The notes: generated from the sequence alone by a model not told the origin. Counted from the first letter of the stretch, positions 15,994-25,894 are shown. The stretch is DNA of 64,000 nucleotides from Peribacillus loiseleuriae (GCF_001183985.1 NZ_LFZW01000001.1:4181578-4245577), one strand, 5' to 3'. Numbers and translations: made by a program.

Positions 15994-18537
15994 CTAATGT
16001 CTCAATTTTTTCCTTTTCTTTCCAATCAATAAGGTGATTTGTGTCATAGTAAAAGGCAATGACGTTTTTTTGCGGTACGCTAAATATTTAGGTTGCCATG
16101 TATCAGCATATTTTTCTTTAAATTTTCTTAAACCGTGAAAAGAATAGAGAAATTGCCCATGCATAAATATTTGGGAAGCTATTTTTTCACTTAAAAATGA
16201 ATACTTTGAAAGCCCAACATTCGATAAAGGTGCCATCCCGATATTAAAGGATTTATATCCTTGTTCTTTTGCCCATTCAAATAATGTTAGAAAAACAAAG
16301 TCCATCGTTCCAGATGGCGCATCCTTACCAAATCGCATCAAGTCCAAAGAGATTGTTTGTTTTTTATCATAAACCGGCATAATGTTTACAAATCCAAGAA
16401 TCCTCTTTCCTTCATCTTTAACAACAGCAATCTCAGCTTTATTAAGGTAATCCTCATCAAAAAAACCGAGGGAAAAACCTTTTTCCGTTCTTCCTTGAAG
16501 CCATTCATTGGATATTCCCCTAAGTTCCTTCATTATATCTTCATCAAAAGGAGGAGCTACAATCCCAAAATGATAATTCTCTCGTTCAAACTTGTTTTTT
16601 ACTGCCCTGGCTCCTTTCATTTTTTTCCCACTATATGAAAAACTGTCTAAATCAACGTAAGCTTCCTCGCCGAGCTTAAAAAAGTCATACCCGTTTTCAT
16701 GAAGATAAGGAAGCATCGTGTTGCTAACCTCATAAAAAACAGGTGTAAATCCATAAAGATCAGACGTCTCTCGGAATTCTTCTATTGCGAGAAGCATTTC
16801 ATCACGTTCACCAATAGGATCTCCAAGGACCACAAGCTTGTCAGAATATATCTGATAAGAAAACATGACGTTGTTCTTTTTATTCCAATAAATATATTTA
16901 TCATGTAAAAAAATTAAATGCGTTAGAACCGTTCCATTAAATTTATCTAAATGCTCCATAATTTTCCCTTCCTGAACAAGGGATGCTTCCATACTCCATT
17001 TTTTATCCCGACTTAACAAATAACCCACAATAAATAGAGACAAAGCAATAAGCAAGCCAATTAAAGCGCTATTAAATAAATCATGATAATCTTGAATCAC
17101 AAAAGGCGATAATTTTGAGTTCACTTTCAATTTCGAGGAAGGTAAATTTAGATATCCAATTAAAACATACATGAAGGTAATCATGACGAACACCGCTATA
17201 TCGAAAATCGTTTTGCCCCAGCTTAATATAAAATTTTCTCTGTAAAAACGTTTTTTGGACATTCTCAGGAGTACGATAACAATCAGAAGATACAATGCCT
17301 CTTCATAATCAAGTCCTTTAAAGAAAGAAAATAAGGCAGCCAAAAATAATACACCCATAGTTAGCGGATACGACCGTTTCACCTTGTACTGAATACTTCG
17401 GGATAAACCGAGCAGGATAAAACCTGTTGCAACGGAGAGCTGATGCGATATATTCATGATCGGCAAGGATAAAAATTCCTGGGCAATTTGTAACCTTCCA
17501 ATAATTCCCGGTACCGCTGCTGAAAGAAGTAAAATAATGCCTGAAAAAAAGACCAAACAGGTTAATATTACATGGCTTATTCTCACTATGACCACATTGG
17601 GAACATTGTTCCATGATTTATTCCACTTGTTCCAAAAATCTTTGATAAAGAGAAAAACTCCTACGAAAAACGGCAGGATAAAATAGCCTATACGATAAAA
17701 TAGCAGTAGGACTAGCACCTTCTCATCCGGAACACCCAATGCATGGGTTCCCCAAATAAAGACTAAGTCAAAGGATCCAAAGCCCCCAGGAATCATACTG
17801 ATAATACCAGCACATGAAGCAACGATAAAAATAGGGACAAGATCGTTAAAATAAATGGGGAGATTCAACATAAAACTTAATAACCAAATAACAAAGAATG
17901 CGCCTATCCATTCAAGCAAAGAAACCATGAGTAGTTTTATCACAATTCCTAAATCAATAACTGAACCAGTTGCTTTTTTGCGTTGGATAATATGAACAAT
18001 GATAAAAATCGGCCAATACATACCTACGGCTACAACGGCCCAAAAAAGCCATCTTGTATCTTGAATAAGAGGGGAATTCCTATAAGCGACAAGTACAATC
18101 CAGGAAAGCAAAGAGATACCTGTAAGTGTAAAAAGTGAAACAAAAGCAATTTTCTTCACCAGTCTTTTCCTGTCATCTTCATATTCATTATAGAAATAGG
18201 TTCTCAACGCAACTCCAACAAGACCTCCAAAACCAATTAAGTTTGAAAAGGTATTTGCAACAAGAGACTTTTTTACCAACTCTTTTAAAGAAACTCTAAT
18301 CCCTAATATTTTCACTAAAAATACATCATAAAAAACCATAGGAAATATGGAGCAAAAGGTAAGTAAAAGAACAAAGAGCGTCTTAGCAAAATGCAACTGA
18401 CTTACTTCATGACGAAGTAATTGAACGTCTACGTTTCCTGTGAACTTTTTCATTTCAAAGACGGCCAGGACTAATAAAATCAATGGAAAAATAATTTTTA
18501 CAATCCTAAATATCTTTGCTTTATTAAAACGTTTCAT
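15994..18537 (-). CDS. mprF: Bifunctional lysylphosphatidylglycerol synthase/flippase
   Basis: 847 residues, the full MprF length. The N-terminal two thirds contain about 14 membrane helices (flippase), with SNLIGFGGLVGVALR and SMIPGGFGSFDLVF as typical motifs. The C-terminal third (from about 530) is the cytosolic DUF2156 GNAT-like aminoacyl transferase, with VLGDPIGERDEM, YEVSNTMLPYLHENGYDFFKLGEEA, and LDLMRFGKDAPSGTMDFVFL. It transfers lysine from Lys-tRNA to phosphatidylglycerol and flips the product, reducing binding of cationic peptides and daptomycin. GAGGTGAAT precedes the ATG. Monocistronic; with BcrC and the LCP protein it forms an envelope-stress theme. Confidence 0.95.
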   Translation of the reverse strand: MKRFNKAKIFRIVKIIFPLILLVLAVFEMKKFTGNVDVQLLRHEVSQLHFAKTLFVLLLTFCSIFPMVFYDVFLVKILGIRVSLKELVKKSLVANTFSNLIGFGGLVGVALRTYFYNEYEDDRKRLVKKIAFVSLFTLTGISLLSWIVLVAYRNSPLIQDTRWLFWAVVAVGMYWPIFIIVHIIQRKKATGSVIDLGIVIKLLMVSLLEWIGAFFVIWLLSFMLNLPIYFNDLVPIFIVASCAGIISMIPGGFGSFDLVFIWGTHALGVPDEKVLVLLLFYRIGYFILPFFVGVFLFIKDFWNKWNKSWNNVPNVVIVRISHVILTCLVFFSGIILLLSAAVPGIIGRLQIAQEFLSLPIMNISHQLSVATGFILLGLSRSIQYKVKRSYPLTMGVLFLAALFSFFKGLDYEEALYLLIVIVLLRMSKKRFYRENFILSWGKTIFDIAVFVMITFMYVLIGYLNLPSSKLKVNSKLSPFVIQDYHDLFNSALIGLLIALSLFIVGYLLSRDKKWSMEASLVQEGKIMEHLDKFNGTVLTHLIFLHDKYIYWNKKNNVMFSYQIYSDKLVVLGDPIGERDEMLLAIEEFRETSDLYGFTPVFYEVSNTMLPYLHENGYDFFKLGEEAYVDLDSFSYSGKKMKGARAVKNKFERENYHFGIVAPPFDEDIMKELRGISNEWLQGRTEKGFSLGFFDEDYLNKAEIAVVKDEGKRILGFVNIMPVYDKKQTISLDLMRFGKDAPSGTMDFVFLTLFEWAKEQGYKSFNIGMAPLSNVGLSKYSFLSEKIASQIFMHGQFLYSFHGLRKFKEKYADTWQPKYLAYRKKTSLPFTMTQITLLIGKKRKKLRH

Positions 18538-18540
18538 ACT

Positions 18541-18979
18541 TATTCACCTCATATATTTCTCCTTGCTTGCCTTCTATGGATAGCTGCATCTTATGTACGT
18601 AAAAGAAATGCTACTATTTTCAGATGTAAAAATAGTAATATAAGCTACACTTTGTATCGATGCGTGCACAAATATTCGTGTAGGAATAGACTTGTTCTAT
18701 TACGGAGACCAAAATCCCAATATAAGAACGACGGTTATGTAACTAATATTTAGTCTAATAAATAGCCGTTACAAAGTGCCTATTTATAAGTTATTAGCTA
18801 ATAGGTTAGGAAGTATACCAGAAACTAATTGACAGAGTCATCCATTTTACTTTAAAAGCCTTGTTCCACATAATGCCCCTTAACGGAACAAGATAATGTG
18901 TTCATTAGATTGAATAAAATTGCTTATTCCTGGATAATTATTTATATTTTTATGCTACTATACATATATAAACGGACGT
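18541..18979. other. Divergent intergenic region
   Basis: Upstream region of mprF (minus) and the LysE gene (plus). No gene or recognised regulatory RNA is seen. Confidence 0.4.
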
Positions 18980-18994
18980 ATGAAGGGATCAAAT

Positions 18995-19645
18995 TTGAAA
19001 GATGTGTTTTTTTTGAGTTTATTTTTTACGTATCTTCTAGCAGGTCTTGCCATTGCCATGCCTGTAGGAGCCATGACTGTTGAAATGACGAAGCAAGGTC
19101 TAAAAAAAGGTTTTTTACATGGATGGGCTGTAGGTTTAGGTGGAATGACAGTCGATCTCTTATTAATTATTGCCTTATATATGGGATTGGCTTCTATCCT
19201 TTCAATCCCATACATTCAATTACCGATGTGGCTTATTGGTGCCTGTTTCTTAGCCTTTTTAGGGTATGATTCAATCAAAAACTCGAATCAAGATATTACA
19301 CTAGCTGGCGATAAGCCAAACAAATCCTTTATGAACTCCTATCGTAATGGTTTACTCGTAGCTATTTCACCAGGTAATCTCGTGTTTTGGATTTCCGTTT
19401 TTGGAGCTGTACTTTCCGATTCCTATGATATGACACACCCTAATAAATTTTTAATCGTTGGAGCAGGTATATTAACTGGTATCCTAGTCCATGATGTTGG
19501 TCTACTTTCGATTGTTGCGATAACAAGGAAAGTGATGAATCAAACAATGATAAAATGGGTATCCATCATCGCTGGATTTATTTTAATAGGCTTTGCGGGG
19601 TACTTCTTATATGAATTTATTATCACAATTAAAGGAGTACTATAA
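18995..19645 (+). CDS. LysE/RhtB family amino-acid exporter
   Basis: 216 residues with six membrane helices and the family pattern AGLAIAMPVGAMTVEM near the N-terminus, GLKKGFLHGWAVGLGGMTVDLLL, and NGLLVAISPGNLVFWISVFGA at about residue 115-135. Likely exports an amino acid or related metabolite with proton coupling. TTG 18995 is preferred because AAGGGA lies 6 nt upstream; an in-frame ATG at 18980 has only a weak GGACG. A clear terminator follows. No regulator is adjacent, so the substrate cannot be guessed. Confidence 0.85.
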   Translation: MKDVFFLSLFFTYLLAGLAIAMPVGAMTVEMTKQGLKKGFLHGWAVGLGGMTVDLLLIIALYMGLASILSIPYIQLPMWLIGACFLAFLGYDSIKNSNQDITLAGDKPNKSFMNSYRNGLLVAISPGNLVFWISVFGAVLSDSYDMTHPNKFLIVGAGILTGILVHDVGLLSIVAITRKVMNQTMIKWVSIIAGFILIGFAGYFLYEFIITIKGVL

Positions 19646-19658
19646 ATCATGTTGATAA

Positions 19659-19729
19659 AAGACCAATGATGTTATTCCATTAAAGGGTTCATCTTTGATG
19701 AAATAATATCACTGGTCTTCTTATTTTTT
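19659..19729 (+). terminator. Rho-independent terminator with long stem
   Basis: AAGACCAATGAT.TTATT pairs imperfectly with AATAATATCACTGGTCTT around a 30-nt loop, followed by CTTATTTTTT, immediately after the LysE gene. Confidence 0.8.
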
Positions 19730-20041
19730 ATAATTTGATCATACTATTTCTTTCTACGTTCTTTGGAATGAAACATCTTAATTGGAATTAGTTCATGAAA
19801 GTTCCTTATTCTATACAATACTGACCCACACTTGAAGCTGGTAGCTTTAAATAAAGTTTGATTAAAAATATCTTACAAACCAGTATTTTACGATACATAA
19901 AAAGAATCCATTTTGAAAAAAGATTGATCAAAGTGGATTCTTATCCAACAGATTTACGTTTTGGTTTTATAAAAAGTTTGAGCATTTTCTACCTGTGTTT
20001 CTCTACAAACGCGCCCAATTGCTGAAGATCGATTATATTCT

Positions 20042-20818
20042 TTAATTTAAATGTGATATATATTCAAATGCTGTTGTTCCATATACGCTTTTAAAGTGTT
20101 TATTTAAATGGGTTAAATCAACAAAACCACATTCAGCTACTGCTGAATAAATATCTCCATTTTTTTCTATTAACTGCTTTGCACGTTCTATCTTGCAGTT
20201 AAGAAAATATTGGTATGGTGTAATTCCAGTATGAGCCTTGTACAATCTGATAAACTGAAATTTTGATAAATCAAGCTCTTTACATATCTCGTCAAGCTTA
20301 AGTACATTTCCTAAGTTGGCATGAAGCATATCCTTTGCTTTTCTAATTAGAGCGTTATCTTTCTTATAGTCTGTAGAAAGATTCGTTTGAATAAGGCTAT
20401 CTGTGAGGGATAAGAATAATTCACTGCACAAAGCCTCATCTTTTTCGCTTAATATGGCATTAGAAAGACTTAATATTCTTTGTTCAAGTCTATAATCATA
20501 CACAATAGGGGTTGAAAAACGTACGATATCCTTTTTCCGAGTAGCCTCTAAAAGCAATTGTGGCTCAATATATAGCATCACATAATCAAGGCCTGCCTCA
20601 TCATGTGCCATTCCGTCATGTACCTGTTCTGGATTAAAATGCATAACACCATTTTGATAGGATAATTGTAAATTGCCATCCAAGTTATAATGTTGAATAC
20701 CACGCAATGTTACACCTATTGCATACTCCTTATGAGCATGATTTTTATATGTGAAATCAGTAATACTTGCGGACAACGCAGTAATACCTGCCGATTTTTT
20801 ATAGATAAATTTATCCAT
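20042..20818 (-). CDS. AraC family regulator of the adjacent LysE exporter
   Basis: 258 residues. Residues 1-145 form the cupin-like sensing domain (NHAHKEYAIGVTLRGIQHYNLDG, HFNPEQVHDGMAHDEAGLDYVMLYIEP). Residues about 160-258 carry two helix-turn-helix units (LDEICKELDLSKFQFIRLYKAHTGITPYQYFLN, then GDIYSAVAECGFVDLTHLNKHFKSVYGT). It begins 26 nt after the LysE gene ends on the same strand. AraC-LysE pairs with this sensing domain are common, and the regulator typically controls the exporter in response to the exported amino acid. Confidence 0.88.
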   Translation of the reverse strand: MDKFIYKKSAGITALSASITDFTYKNHAHKEYAIGVTLRGIQHYNLDGNLQLSYQNGVMHFNPEQVHDGMAHDEAGLDYVMLYIEPQLLLEATRKKDIVRFSTPIVYDYRLEQRILSLSNAILSEKDEALCSELFLSLTDSLIQTNLSTDYKKDNALIRKAKDMLHANLGNVLKLDEICKELDLSKFQFIRLYKAHTGITPYQYFLNCKIERAKQLIEKNGDIYSAVAECGFVDLTHLNKHFKSVYGTTAFEYISHLN

Positions 20819-20844
20819 ATAAATTCACCTCTTATTTAGCTTCC

Positions 20845-21420
20845 CTACAACCATATCATTATTCCAGAATAAGCTAATAATAATGCCATTACTACATTAA
20901 CTATTCTTTTATGCTTCTGTAAAAACTCCTTGAAGATAGTACCGAAAAGGACCCATGTAATAAATGCTAAAAATCCAATAAGAGTTATAACTACAACACT
21001 TATTAACACCGCAGGCATTGAAGTATAATAGGGCATAATAAAGCTAGGAATGACAGTCATTGTAAATAGGACCACTTTTGGATTTAAAAACTGCATAAGG
21101 AAGCCTGACATAAAGGTACCTGTTTGGTTTACAGTTGGTTTTGATGTATCTGTTTTGAATATTTGAAAAGCGAGATAGAGCATATACAAGCTTCCGATGA
21201 TCTGCATAATGATTATAATTTTTGGTATGATCGTTACAAACATCGTATTCAACGTAGCAAAAATAACAAGTAATAAACCAAAGGCAACAGACGCTCCATA
21301 TGTATATTGCATGGCCTTTTTTGTCCCCCAATTATGCACTGTAGATAATATGACGATATTTGTAGGTCCCGGTGTAAAAGTAGCAATAATACAGTATATT
21401 AAAAAAGATGTAATACTCAT
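20845..21420 (-). CDS. LysE family translocator, AraC-linked
   Basis: 191 residues, six membrane helices. The signature FTPGPTNIVILSTVHNWGTKKAMQYTYGASVAFG is at residues about 14-48 and GFLMQFLNPKVVLFTMTVIPSF at about 104-125. The start is ATG 21420, with AAAGGAG 8 nt upstream; the longer frame begins within the ribosome binding site. It is the first gene of a two-gene unit with the AraC regulator. Substrate unknown, most likely an amino acid or amino-acid-like toxin. Confidence 0.88.
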   Translation of the reverse strand: MSITSFLIYCIIATFTPGPTNIVILSTVHNWGTKKAMQYTYGASVAFGLLLVIFATLNTMFVTIIPKIIIIMQIIGSLYMLYLAFQIFKTDTSKPTVNQTGTFMSGFLMQFLNPKVVLFTMTVIPSFIMPYYTSMPAVLISVVVITLIGFLAFITWVLFGTIFKEFLQKHKRIVNVVMALLLAYSGIMIWL

Positions 21421-21900
21421 GATGAAAACTCCTTTCAAGATATTCTCATCAAAATATACATCTTATAATTAAATGGCTATAGTATATTATTGCAGGAATA
21501 TATAGAGCTTCTGGAAAGTTAACTCTACAAATTTAGGGTGCTGATACGTTACATTTCATTCTGTAACACAAAATAAAAGAAGGGTTTTATTAGTTTTTGT
21601 GTAATACTATGACCGTTAGTTTATGTGTAATGCTTCACATTTAAACAAAAATCTCACTATCACCTTTAACTTCGATCTTCAACCATCTGGCCCTATTCAT
21701 AAAGAAGGAAGCTTTTCTTATTAAAGAAGCGCACGCGATTATAGAACAAGATAAACCTTATTTCTCTTTCTGCCTTTTTAACATAAGTAAAGAAGAAGTC
21801 CGAGACTTTTTATACAACAAAACATCTTTTTTTATATTCAATATTACTCTTTCTAACATTTAAAGAAATTCATACAACTGGAAATAATCTCGTTTTTTTC
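21421..21900. other. Gene-free stretch
   Basis: Promoter region of the LysE/AraC pair, then sequence with no supportable gene, up to the hxlR-type stop codon. Confidence 0.4.
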
Positions 21901-22281
21901 TTATTCAAAATAATTGTTTTCTTGTTTAATTTGATCTATTCGTTTTTTTCCCCATTCATACATCATCTCAACGATTGGTAATAACGTCATCCCAAGTTCA
22001 GTCATTGAATATTCGACTTTCGGAGGAATTTCTGGAAACACTTCTCTATGAACAATTCCATCCTCTATCAGTTCACGTAATTGGTTTGTTAACATCTTAT
22101 GGGATATTTTTGGGAAAAGTCTTTGGAGTTCGCTAAAGCGATGTGGCCCTTCTACACCTAAATGCCACAAAATAACAACTTTCCATTTTCCACTAATAAT
22201 CGATAAGGTAAGTTCTTTTTCACAATGATAATCATGAATTAATATTCTCTCTTTAATCTCTTTTCTTAATGTATCTGCCAT
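21901..22281 (-). CDS. HxlR family transcriptional regulator
   Basis: 126 residues, a single winged helix of the HxlR/MarR type. [75 protein letters not shown] spans the recognition and wing regions. A Cys near the N-terminus (CEKEL) matches the redox-sensing cysteine used by many HxlR proteins. It is divergent from the SDR gene yoxD, which is the natural candidate target. GGAG and TCCC-rich sequence precede the ATG. Confidence 0.88.
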   Translation of the reverse strand: MADTLRKEIKERILIHDYHCEKELTLSIISGKWKVVILWHLGVEGPHRFSELQRLFPKISHKMLTNQLRELIEDGIVHREVFPEIPPKVEYSMTELGMTLLPIVEMMYEWGKKRIDQIKQENNYFE

Positions 22282-22307
22282 GGGAGCTAACTCCTTTTCT
22301 TATAATA

Positions 22308-22324
22308 GTAACCGTTTGGTAACC
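22308..22324. promoter_or_regulatory. Candidate HxlR operator
   Basis: GTAACC-gttt-GGTAACC is a direct repeat directly upstream of the hxlR-type gene. HxlR dimers often bind short repeated half-sites near their own promoter. Assignment is inference. Confidence 0.35.
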
Positions 22325-22476
22325 TCCGCACCAAAAAGTGCATTCTTCACAATGTAGAAAACCGGAAGTAGAATGAAGTTAGTCTTAAAGACAAATCTTT
22401 ATCTATTTAAGGAGGAAAACAGCGTTATTAATTATATCACCAAAACAATTTTATCAAACTCACCTTACTTAATTAT

Positions 22477-22488
22477 TAAAACGTTTTA
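22477..22488. promoter_or_regulatory. Palindrome upstream of yoxD
   Basis: TAAAACGTTTTA is a perfect 12-bp palindrome about 60 nt before yoxD, in the intergenic region shared with the HxlR regulator. It may be an operator; it also resembles the core of a CcpA site. Confidence 0.35.
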
Positions 22489-22546
22489 GTTTAATACACT
22501 TTATTTCGTCTAAAATAAAACTATCTCATCTAAAGGAGCGAAAAAC

Positions 22547-23263
22547 ATGCAAACAATCGCAGGAAAAGTGGCGTTAATTACAGGAGCAGGGCGTGGAATT
22601 GGACGTGCAACAGCGATAGCTTTTGCCAAAGAAGGAATACATGTAGGCCTAGTTGGGCGTACACTTGAAAATTTACAACAAGTAGCAGAGGAACTTAAAC
22701 AGTATGATGTAAAGGTAGCATACGCTTGCGCAAATGTAGCGGATTTAGACTCGATCACCACAGCAGTTGAATCCATTCGTGGCGAACTGGGTGCAATCGA
22801 TATTTTAGTAAACAATGCCGGCATTTCAAAATTCGGTAACTTCATGGACTTAACACCTGAAGAATGGACAAATATTATCGATGTCAACGTAAAAGGTGTG
22901 TACTACACAACACGTGCGGTATTACCGGAAATGATCGAGCGTAACACAGGCGACATCATTAATATCTCATCAACAGCTGGTCAAAAAGGTGCACCAATTA
23001 CAAGTGCATACTCGGCTTCAAAAGCTGCAGTGATCGGACTAAGTGAGTCATTAATGCTTGAAGTGCGTAAGAAAAATATTCGTGTGACAACGTTAACGCC
23101 AAGTACGGTTGCAACAGATATGGCTGTTGAGCTAAACTTAACAGACGGCAATCCAGAAAAAGTGATGCAAGCAGAAGATTTAGCAGACTTAATGGTTGCA
23201 CAGCTAAAACTTCATCCGCGTGTTGTATTAAAACATGCTGGACTTTGGTCGACGAATCCTTAA
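22547..23263 (+). CDS. yoxD: Short-chain dehydrogenase, 3-ketoacyl reductase-like YoxD
   Basis: 238 residues, the same length as B. subtilis YoxD and similar throughout. The NADP-binding loop TGAGRGIG is at residues 12-19, NNAG at about 89-92, the catalytic Ser in NISSTAG at about 141, and the YSASK active-site motif at about 154-158. The C-terminal [23 protein letters not shown] is characteristic. It should reduce a carbonyl with NAD(P)H; the true substrate is unknown. AAAGGAG lies about 8 nt before the ATG. It is divergent from the HxlR gene and followed by a terminator. Confidence 0.9.
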   Translation: MQTIAGKVALITGAGRGIGRATAIAFAKEGIHVGLVGRTLENLQQVAEELKQYDVKVAYACANVADLDSITTAVESIRGELGAIDILVNNAGISKFGNFMDLTPEEWTNIIDVNVKGVYYTTRAVLPEMIERNTGDIINISSTAGQKGAPITSAYSASKAAVIGLSESLMLEVRKKNIRVTTLTPSTVATDMAVELNLTDGNPEKVMQAEDLADLMVAQLKLHPRVVLKHAGLWSTNP

Positions 23264-23282
23264 TAGAGCTATTCGAAATATC

Positions 23283-23319
23283 AAGACGCTATCCGATGTA
23301 TTTTGGATGGCGTCTTTTT
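23283..23319 (+). terminator. Rho-independent terminator of yoxD
   Basis: AAGACGC.ATCC pairs with GGAT.GCGTCTT, followed by TTTTAG. Confidence 0.85.
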
Positions 23320-23469
23320 AGAATAAGAAGCTCTAATAGGGGTACTGCCAACCCGTTTATCACATGAACGGCATCACGAGGAGCATTGGTATTAATGACA
23401 TTTGTGTAGTAAGAAGAAAATTATAAAAAAAGTGGGTGTTTTGCAGCTTATTACTCAATAAAATGGCCC

Positions 23470-23488
23470 GTTTGCTTAATAAGCAAAC
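23470..23488. other. 19-nt palindrome
   Basis: GTTTGCTTA-A-TAAGCAAAC has 9-bp perfect arms with a single central base, about 100 nt past the stop of the SRPBCC gene. There is no T-run on either strand. Confidence 0.35.
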
Positions 23489-23583
23489 ATCCACATATAA
23501 ATTTTTCAAAACGGAAAACTTGATTACAAACAGTCAAGCTTTGTTTTAAATCCACAGTAAAGTTCACTGTTAGTGAAAGTTAG

Positions 23584-24039
23584 TTAAGTCATATTCTCGG
23601 CAATCTTTTTCAGTGCCTTTGCACGAGATATGATAAATGATCTCATATACTTTTCCAAAAACAACGTATCGGCTAGTACACCCATTGGACCGAATGGAGA
23701 TTTATATTGAAATGTATCGATCATTAAAGTTCCACCCGATTCTTCGACGAACTGATGGGTGTGAACAAAGGAATGGAAAGCGCCCTTCACCATAATATCT
23801 ACAAACTTATTTGGTTTTTCCATTACTGTCACTTTCGCTGTCAATCTTTGTTTAATACCAAGGTGAATGGCTTCCCAAGTAACGATATCTCCCTCCTCTA
23901 ATAACCCTTCGGTCACACCACCAACTGCTCTCTCCTTTGTTTTCGATGTTGTTTCGGTATGAATATCCACGTTCCTCGCTAAGTCAAAACATACTTCGAT
24001 TGGTGCTTTAATCAATTGTTGATACCCAATAACCGGCAT
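23584..24039 (-). CDS. SRPBCC (START-like) superfamily protein
   Basis: 151 residues from ATG 24039, with GGAGAAGGAG just upstream; the frame is open for 21 more codons but without a better start. The pattern is a START-like fold: IKAPIEVCFDLARNVDIHTETT at the N-terminus, ITWEAIHLGIKQRLTAKVTVMEKP in the middle, and GPMGVLADTLFLEKYMRSFIISRAKALKKIAEN as the C-terminal helix. Such proteins bind hydrophobic ligands. No catalytic function is implied. The upstream region holds a minimal copy of the palindromic repeat E. Confidence 0.8.
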   Translation of the reverse strand: MPVIGYQQLIKAPIEVCFDLARNVDIHTETTSKTKERAVGGVTEGLLEEGDIVTWEAIHLGIKQRLTAKVTVMEKPNKFVDIMVKGAFHSFVHTHQFVEESGGTLMIDTFQYKSPFGPMGVLADTLFLEKYMRSFIISRAKALKKIAENMT

Positions 24040-24080
24040 ATCTCCTTCTCCTTTTACATATTCTCTAACACTACCATTAT

Positions 24081-24133
24081 TATAAAGTGAAACTTCTATC
24101 AACGGGAGTCTTACTAACCGTTAATGTGAGATA
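24081..24133 (+). repeat. IS200/IS605-like palindromic element, minimal copy E4
   Basis: ATAAAGTGAAACTTC (left end of the family) is joined within about 10 bp to AGTCTTACTAACCGTTAATG and TGAGATAG (right end), so it looks like an internal deletion that keeps only both termini. It lies in the promoter region of the SRPBCC gene. Confidence 0.55.
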
Positions 24134-24257
24134 GATCACATGATTGGACGTTTCACTTTCTTCTACGATTCTAAGGAAACTTTAAGATAACTCTTCTATT
24201 TCTTTAAGCTCAAGCCGGTATGATTCAACTATAGACAAAACGAGGAGGTTATCACGC

Positions 24258-24350
24258 TTGAACATTATAACAATTCTATTATCAAGCGCTGTACTCGCAG
24301 GTGCTCTAGGAGCTCATTCAATGATTGATAACCAACCAGAAATTGAATAA
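24258..24350 (+). CDS. 30-residue hydrophobic small protein
   Basis: TTG at 24258 is preceded by GAGGAGG about 8 nt upstream and opens a 30-codon frame, NIITILLSSAVLAGALGAHS then MIDNQPEIE. The first 20 residues form one membrane helix. No family is recognised. A stem AAAAAGG / CCTTTTT at 24412-24446 may terminate it. The strong ribosome binding site is the main evidence. Confidence 0.5.
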   Translation: MNIITILLSSAVLAGALGAHSMIDNQPEIE

Positions 24351-24539
24351 ACAAATGAACCATTACAAACCATTAATGAATCAAAAGCAAAGACGATTGC
24401 CTTAAACACAAAAAAAGGCGGTTTAGTAACAAAACTTACCTTTTTCTCCTACCCACATTGTATCGTGTCAAACGAAATATGAATGGTTCCAATTAAGCTA
24501 ACGAAACATCATGGAGTAAACTTTTTAGGAGGTTTTATT

Positions 24540-25028
24540 ATGATTCAAAATTTTAAAGTGAAAACATTGTTTAAAGATCAAATTCATGAACGTCAGCAAT
24601 TTACACTTAGCTTTGAAGGGGCTACTTACCAAGGAATTTTCCACAATGAAGACATTCAGTGGTTTTATCCTCAACCTCATACTAAGTTTGAGGATAGAGA
24701 CATTAAAGCTTTGGAATCTAAAGTGTATGAATTGATGCAAAACTACATCCATCAAAAATTTAAAGTAAAGCCGTTGTTTGAAGATCAAGTTCATGAACGT
24801 CAGCAGTTTACACTAAGCTTTGAAGGCGAACATTATCATGGGATTTTCCACGATGAAGAAATTCAGTGGTTTCATCCTCAACCTAAACATAATCTTGAAG
24901 AAGAAGACCTTCAAGATTTGGAATCTAAAGTGTATAAATTGATGCAGAACCACATCTATCAAGACTTTAAAGTAAAACCATTTTTTGAAGATCAGCTTCA
25001 TGAAAGTCAGCAGCAGATCACATATTGA
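24540..25028 (+). CDS. DUF5342 (YheE-like) protein with tandem repeats
   Basis: 162 residues from ATG 24540, with AGGAGG 7 nt upstream. It consists of two complete copies and one truncated copy of a 69-residue unit beginning FKVKxLFxDQxHERQQFTLS and containing GIFHxExIQWFxPQP and LESKVYxLMQN. One such unit (about 70 residues) is the whole length of typical YheE/DUF5342 proteins, so this gene grew by in-frame tandem duplication with a 207-nt period. The third unit breaks off at HESQQQ and ends ITY. Function is unknown. A MITE starts about 10 bp after the stop. Confidence 0.8.
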   Translation: MIQNFKVKTLFKDQIHERQQFTLSFEGATYQGIFHNEDIQWFYPQPHTKFEDRDIKALESKVYELMQNYIHQKFKVKPLFEDQVHERQQFTLSFEGEHYHGIFHDEEIQWFHPQPKHNLEEEDLQDLESKVYKLMQNHIYQDFKVKPFFEDQLHESQQQITY

Positions 25029-25038
25029 AAAAATTTGT

Positions 25039-25131
25039 AAAAAGGGTCTGACCTCGCACTCTAAATCAGTAGGTAGTGTTTCATACACTTATCTTATACT
25101 GTATTAGTTGTTGCGGGGTCTGGCCCTTTGC
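25039..25131 (+). repeat. MITE-like repeat, copy 1
   Basis: Begins AAAAGGGTCTGACCTCGCAC and ends GGGGTCTGGCCCTTTG, an inverted repeat of about 18 bp. A second copy in the same orientation lies at 61045-61150. Confidence 0.75.
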
Positions 25132-25699
25132 TTTTCCCCCCTCTTATTTGTTTCCGAGACCTATTATTGTCAAAATACTAGAGATATTTTTCTGTTACTC
25201 TATATCCATCGTTCATGTAATAACTAATGGGATTTTTCAATTATATGAATGTGTATAAATCATTCCATTCATTTTTCCTAATTACTGAACATACTGAGGA
25301 ATCATGCTATACTTAGGTTAAATAAGGTTCGTTCAACCCGTTGATTTCACTAGTCTGAAGACAAGTACTATCATAACAGGTAAGCATAGTAAAAAAGAAA
25401 CCATGATAGACGTGTAGCCAATCCATTCATTAGAAAAATTCGTGGATATGAACTGACGATTAAAATGTTCCGGATTATGCGATTGTGTTAGAGATCAGCG
25501 ATATTAAAGAGCATTAGAAAAGAAATATGAGATTCAATGAGCGACTATCTATGATGAATGAAACACTTATATAAGGACATTAGAGGGCACTGAATGTCTG
25601 ATTCCTAGCTATACAGGTAACGTTAACATACACCGGAGAAACGGATGAAGAAATAAAAGACGACTTAAATCACTTTGCACTTTAAGGAGGACTTATAAA
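25132..25699. other. Gene-free or decayed stretch
   Basis: No intact gene. Short coding-like fragments without starts occur (for example TYTGETDEEIKDDLNHFAL ending at 25684 just before the next gene), but none can be assigned. Confidence 0.35.
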
Positions 25700-25894
25700 A
25701 TGACACTAGCTGAATACAATGAAAAGTACGAATCGATTATTCGCAACAGTTATATTTCGGACAGACAAAAAGCACTAAAATTAGCTGATTTACTGACCGA
25801 TATGGAAGGGCAAATCAATGAGGCTGGGGAACCGTACAATAAAGAGGTTTTAACGTTATATAAAAAAGTATCTCTTCTATCCACCTTGTTATAA
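25700..25894 (+). CDS. 64-residue hypothetical protein
   Basis: Starts at ATG 25700 behind AAGGAGG about 9 nt upstream and ends with a terminator 20 nt later, so it is very likely a real gene. The sequence is soluble and helical (LAEYNEKYESIIRNSYISDR, then KALKLADLLTDMEGQI) with no cysteine and no membrane segment. No family recognised. Confidence 0.65.
   Translation: MTLAEYNEKYESIIRNSYISDRQKALKLADLLTDMEGQINEAGEPYNKEVLTLYKKVSLLSTLL

Noticed and set aside
24525..25088. Antisense frames across the DUF5342 gene
   Set aside because: Shadows created by the internal repeats of the sense gene.
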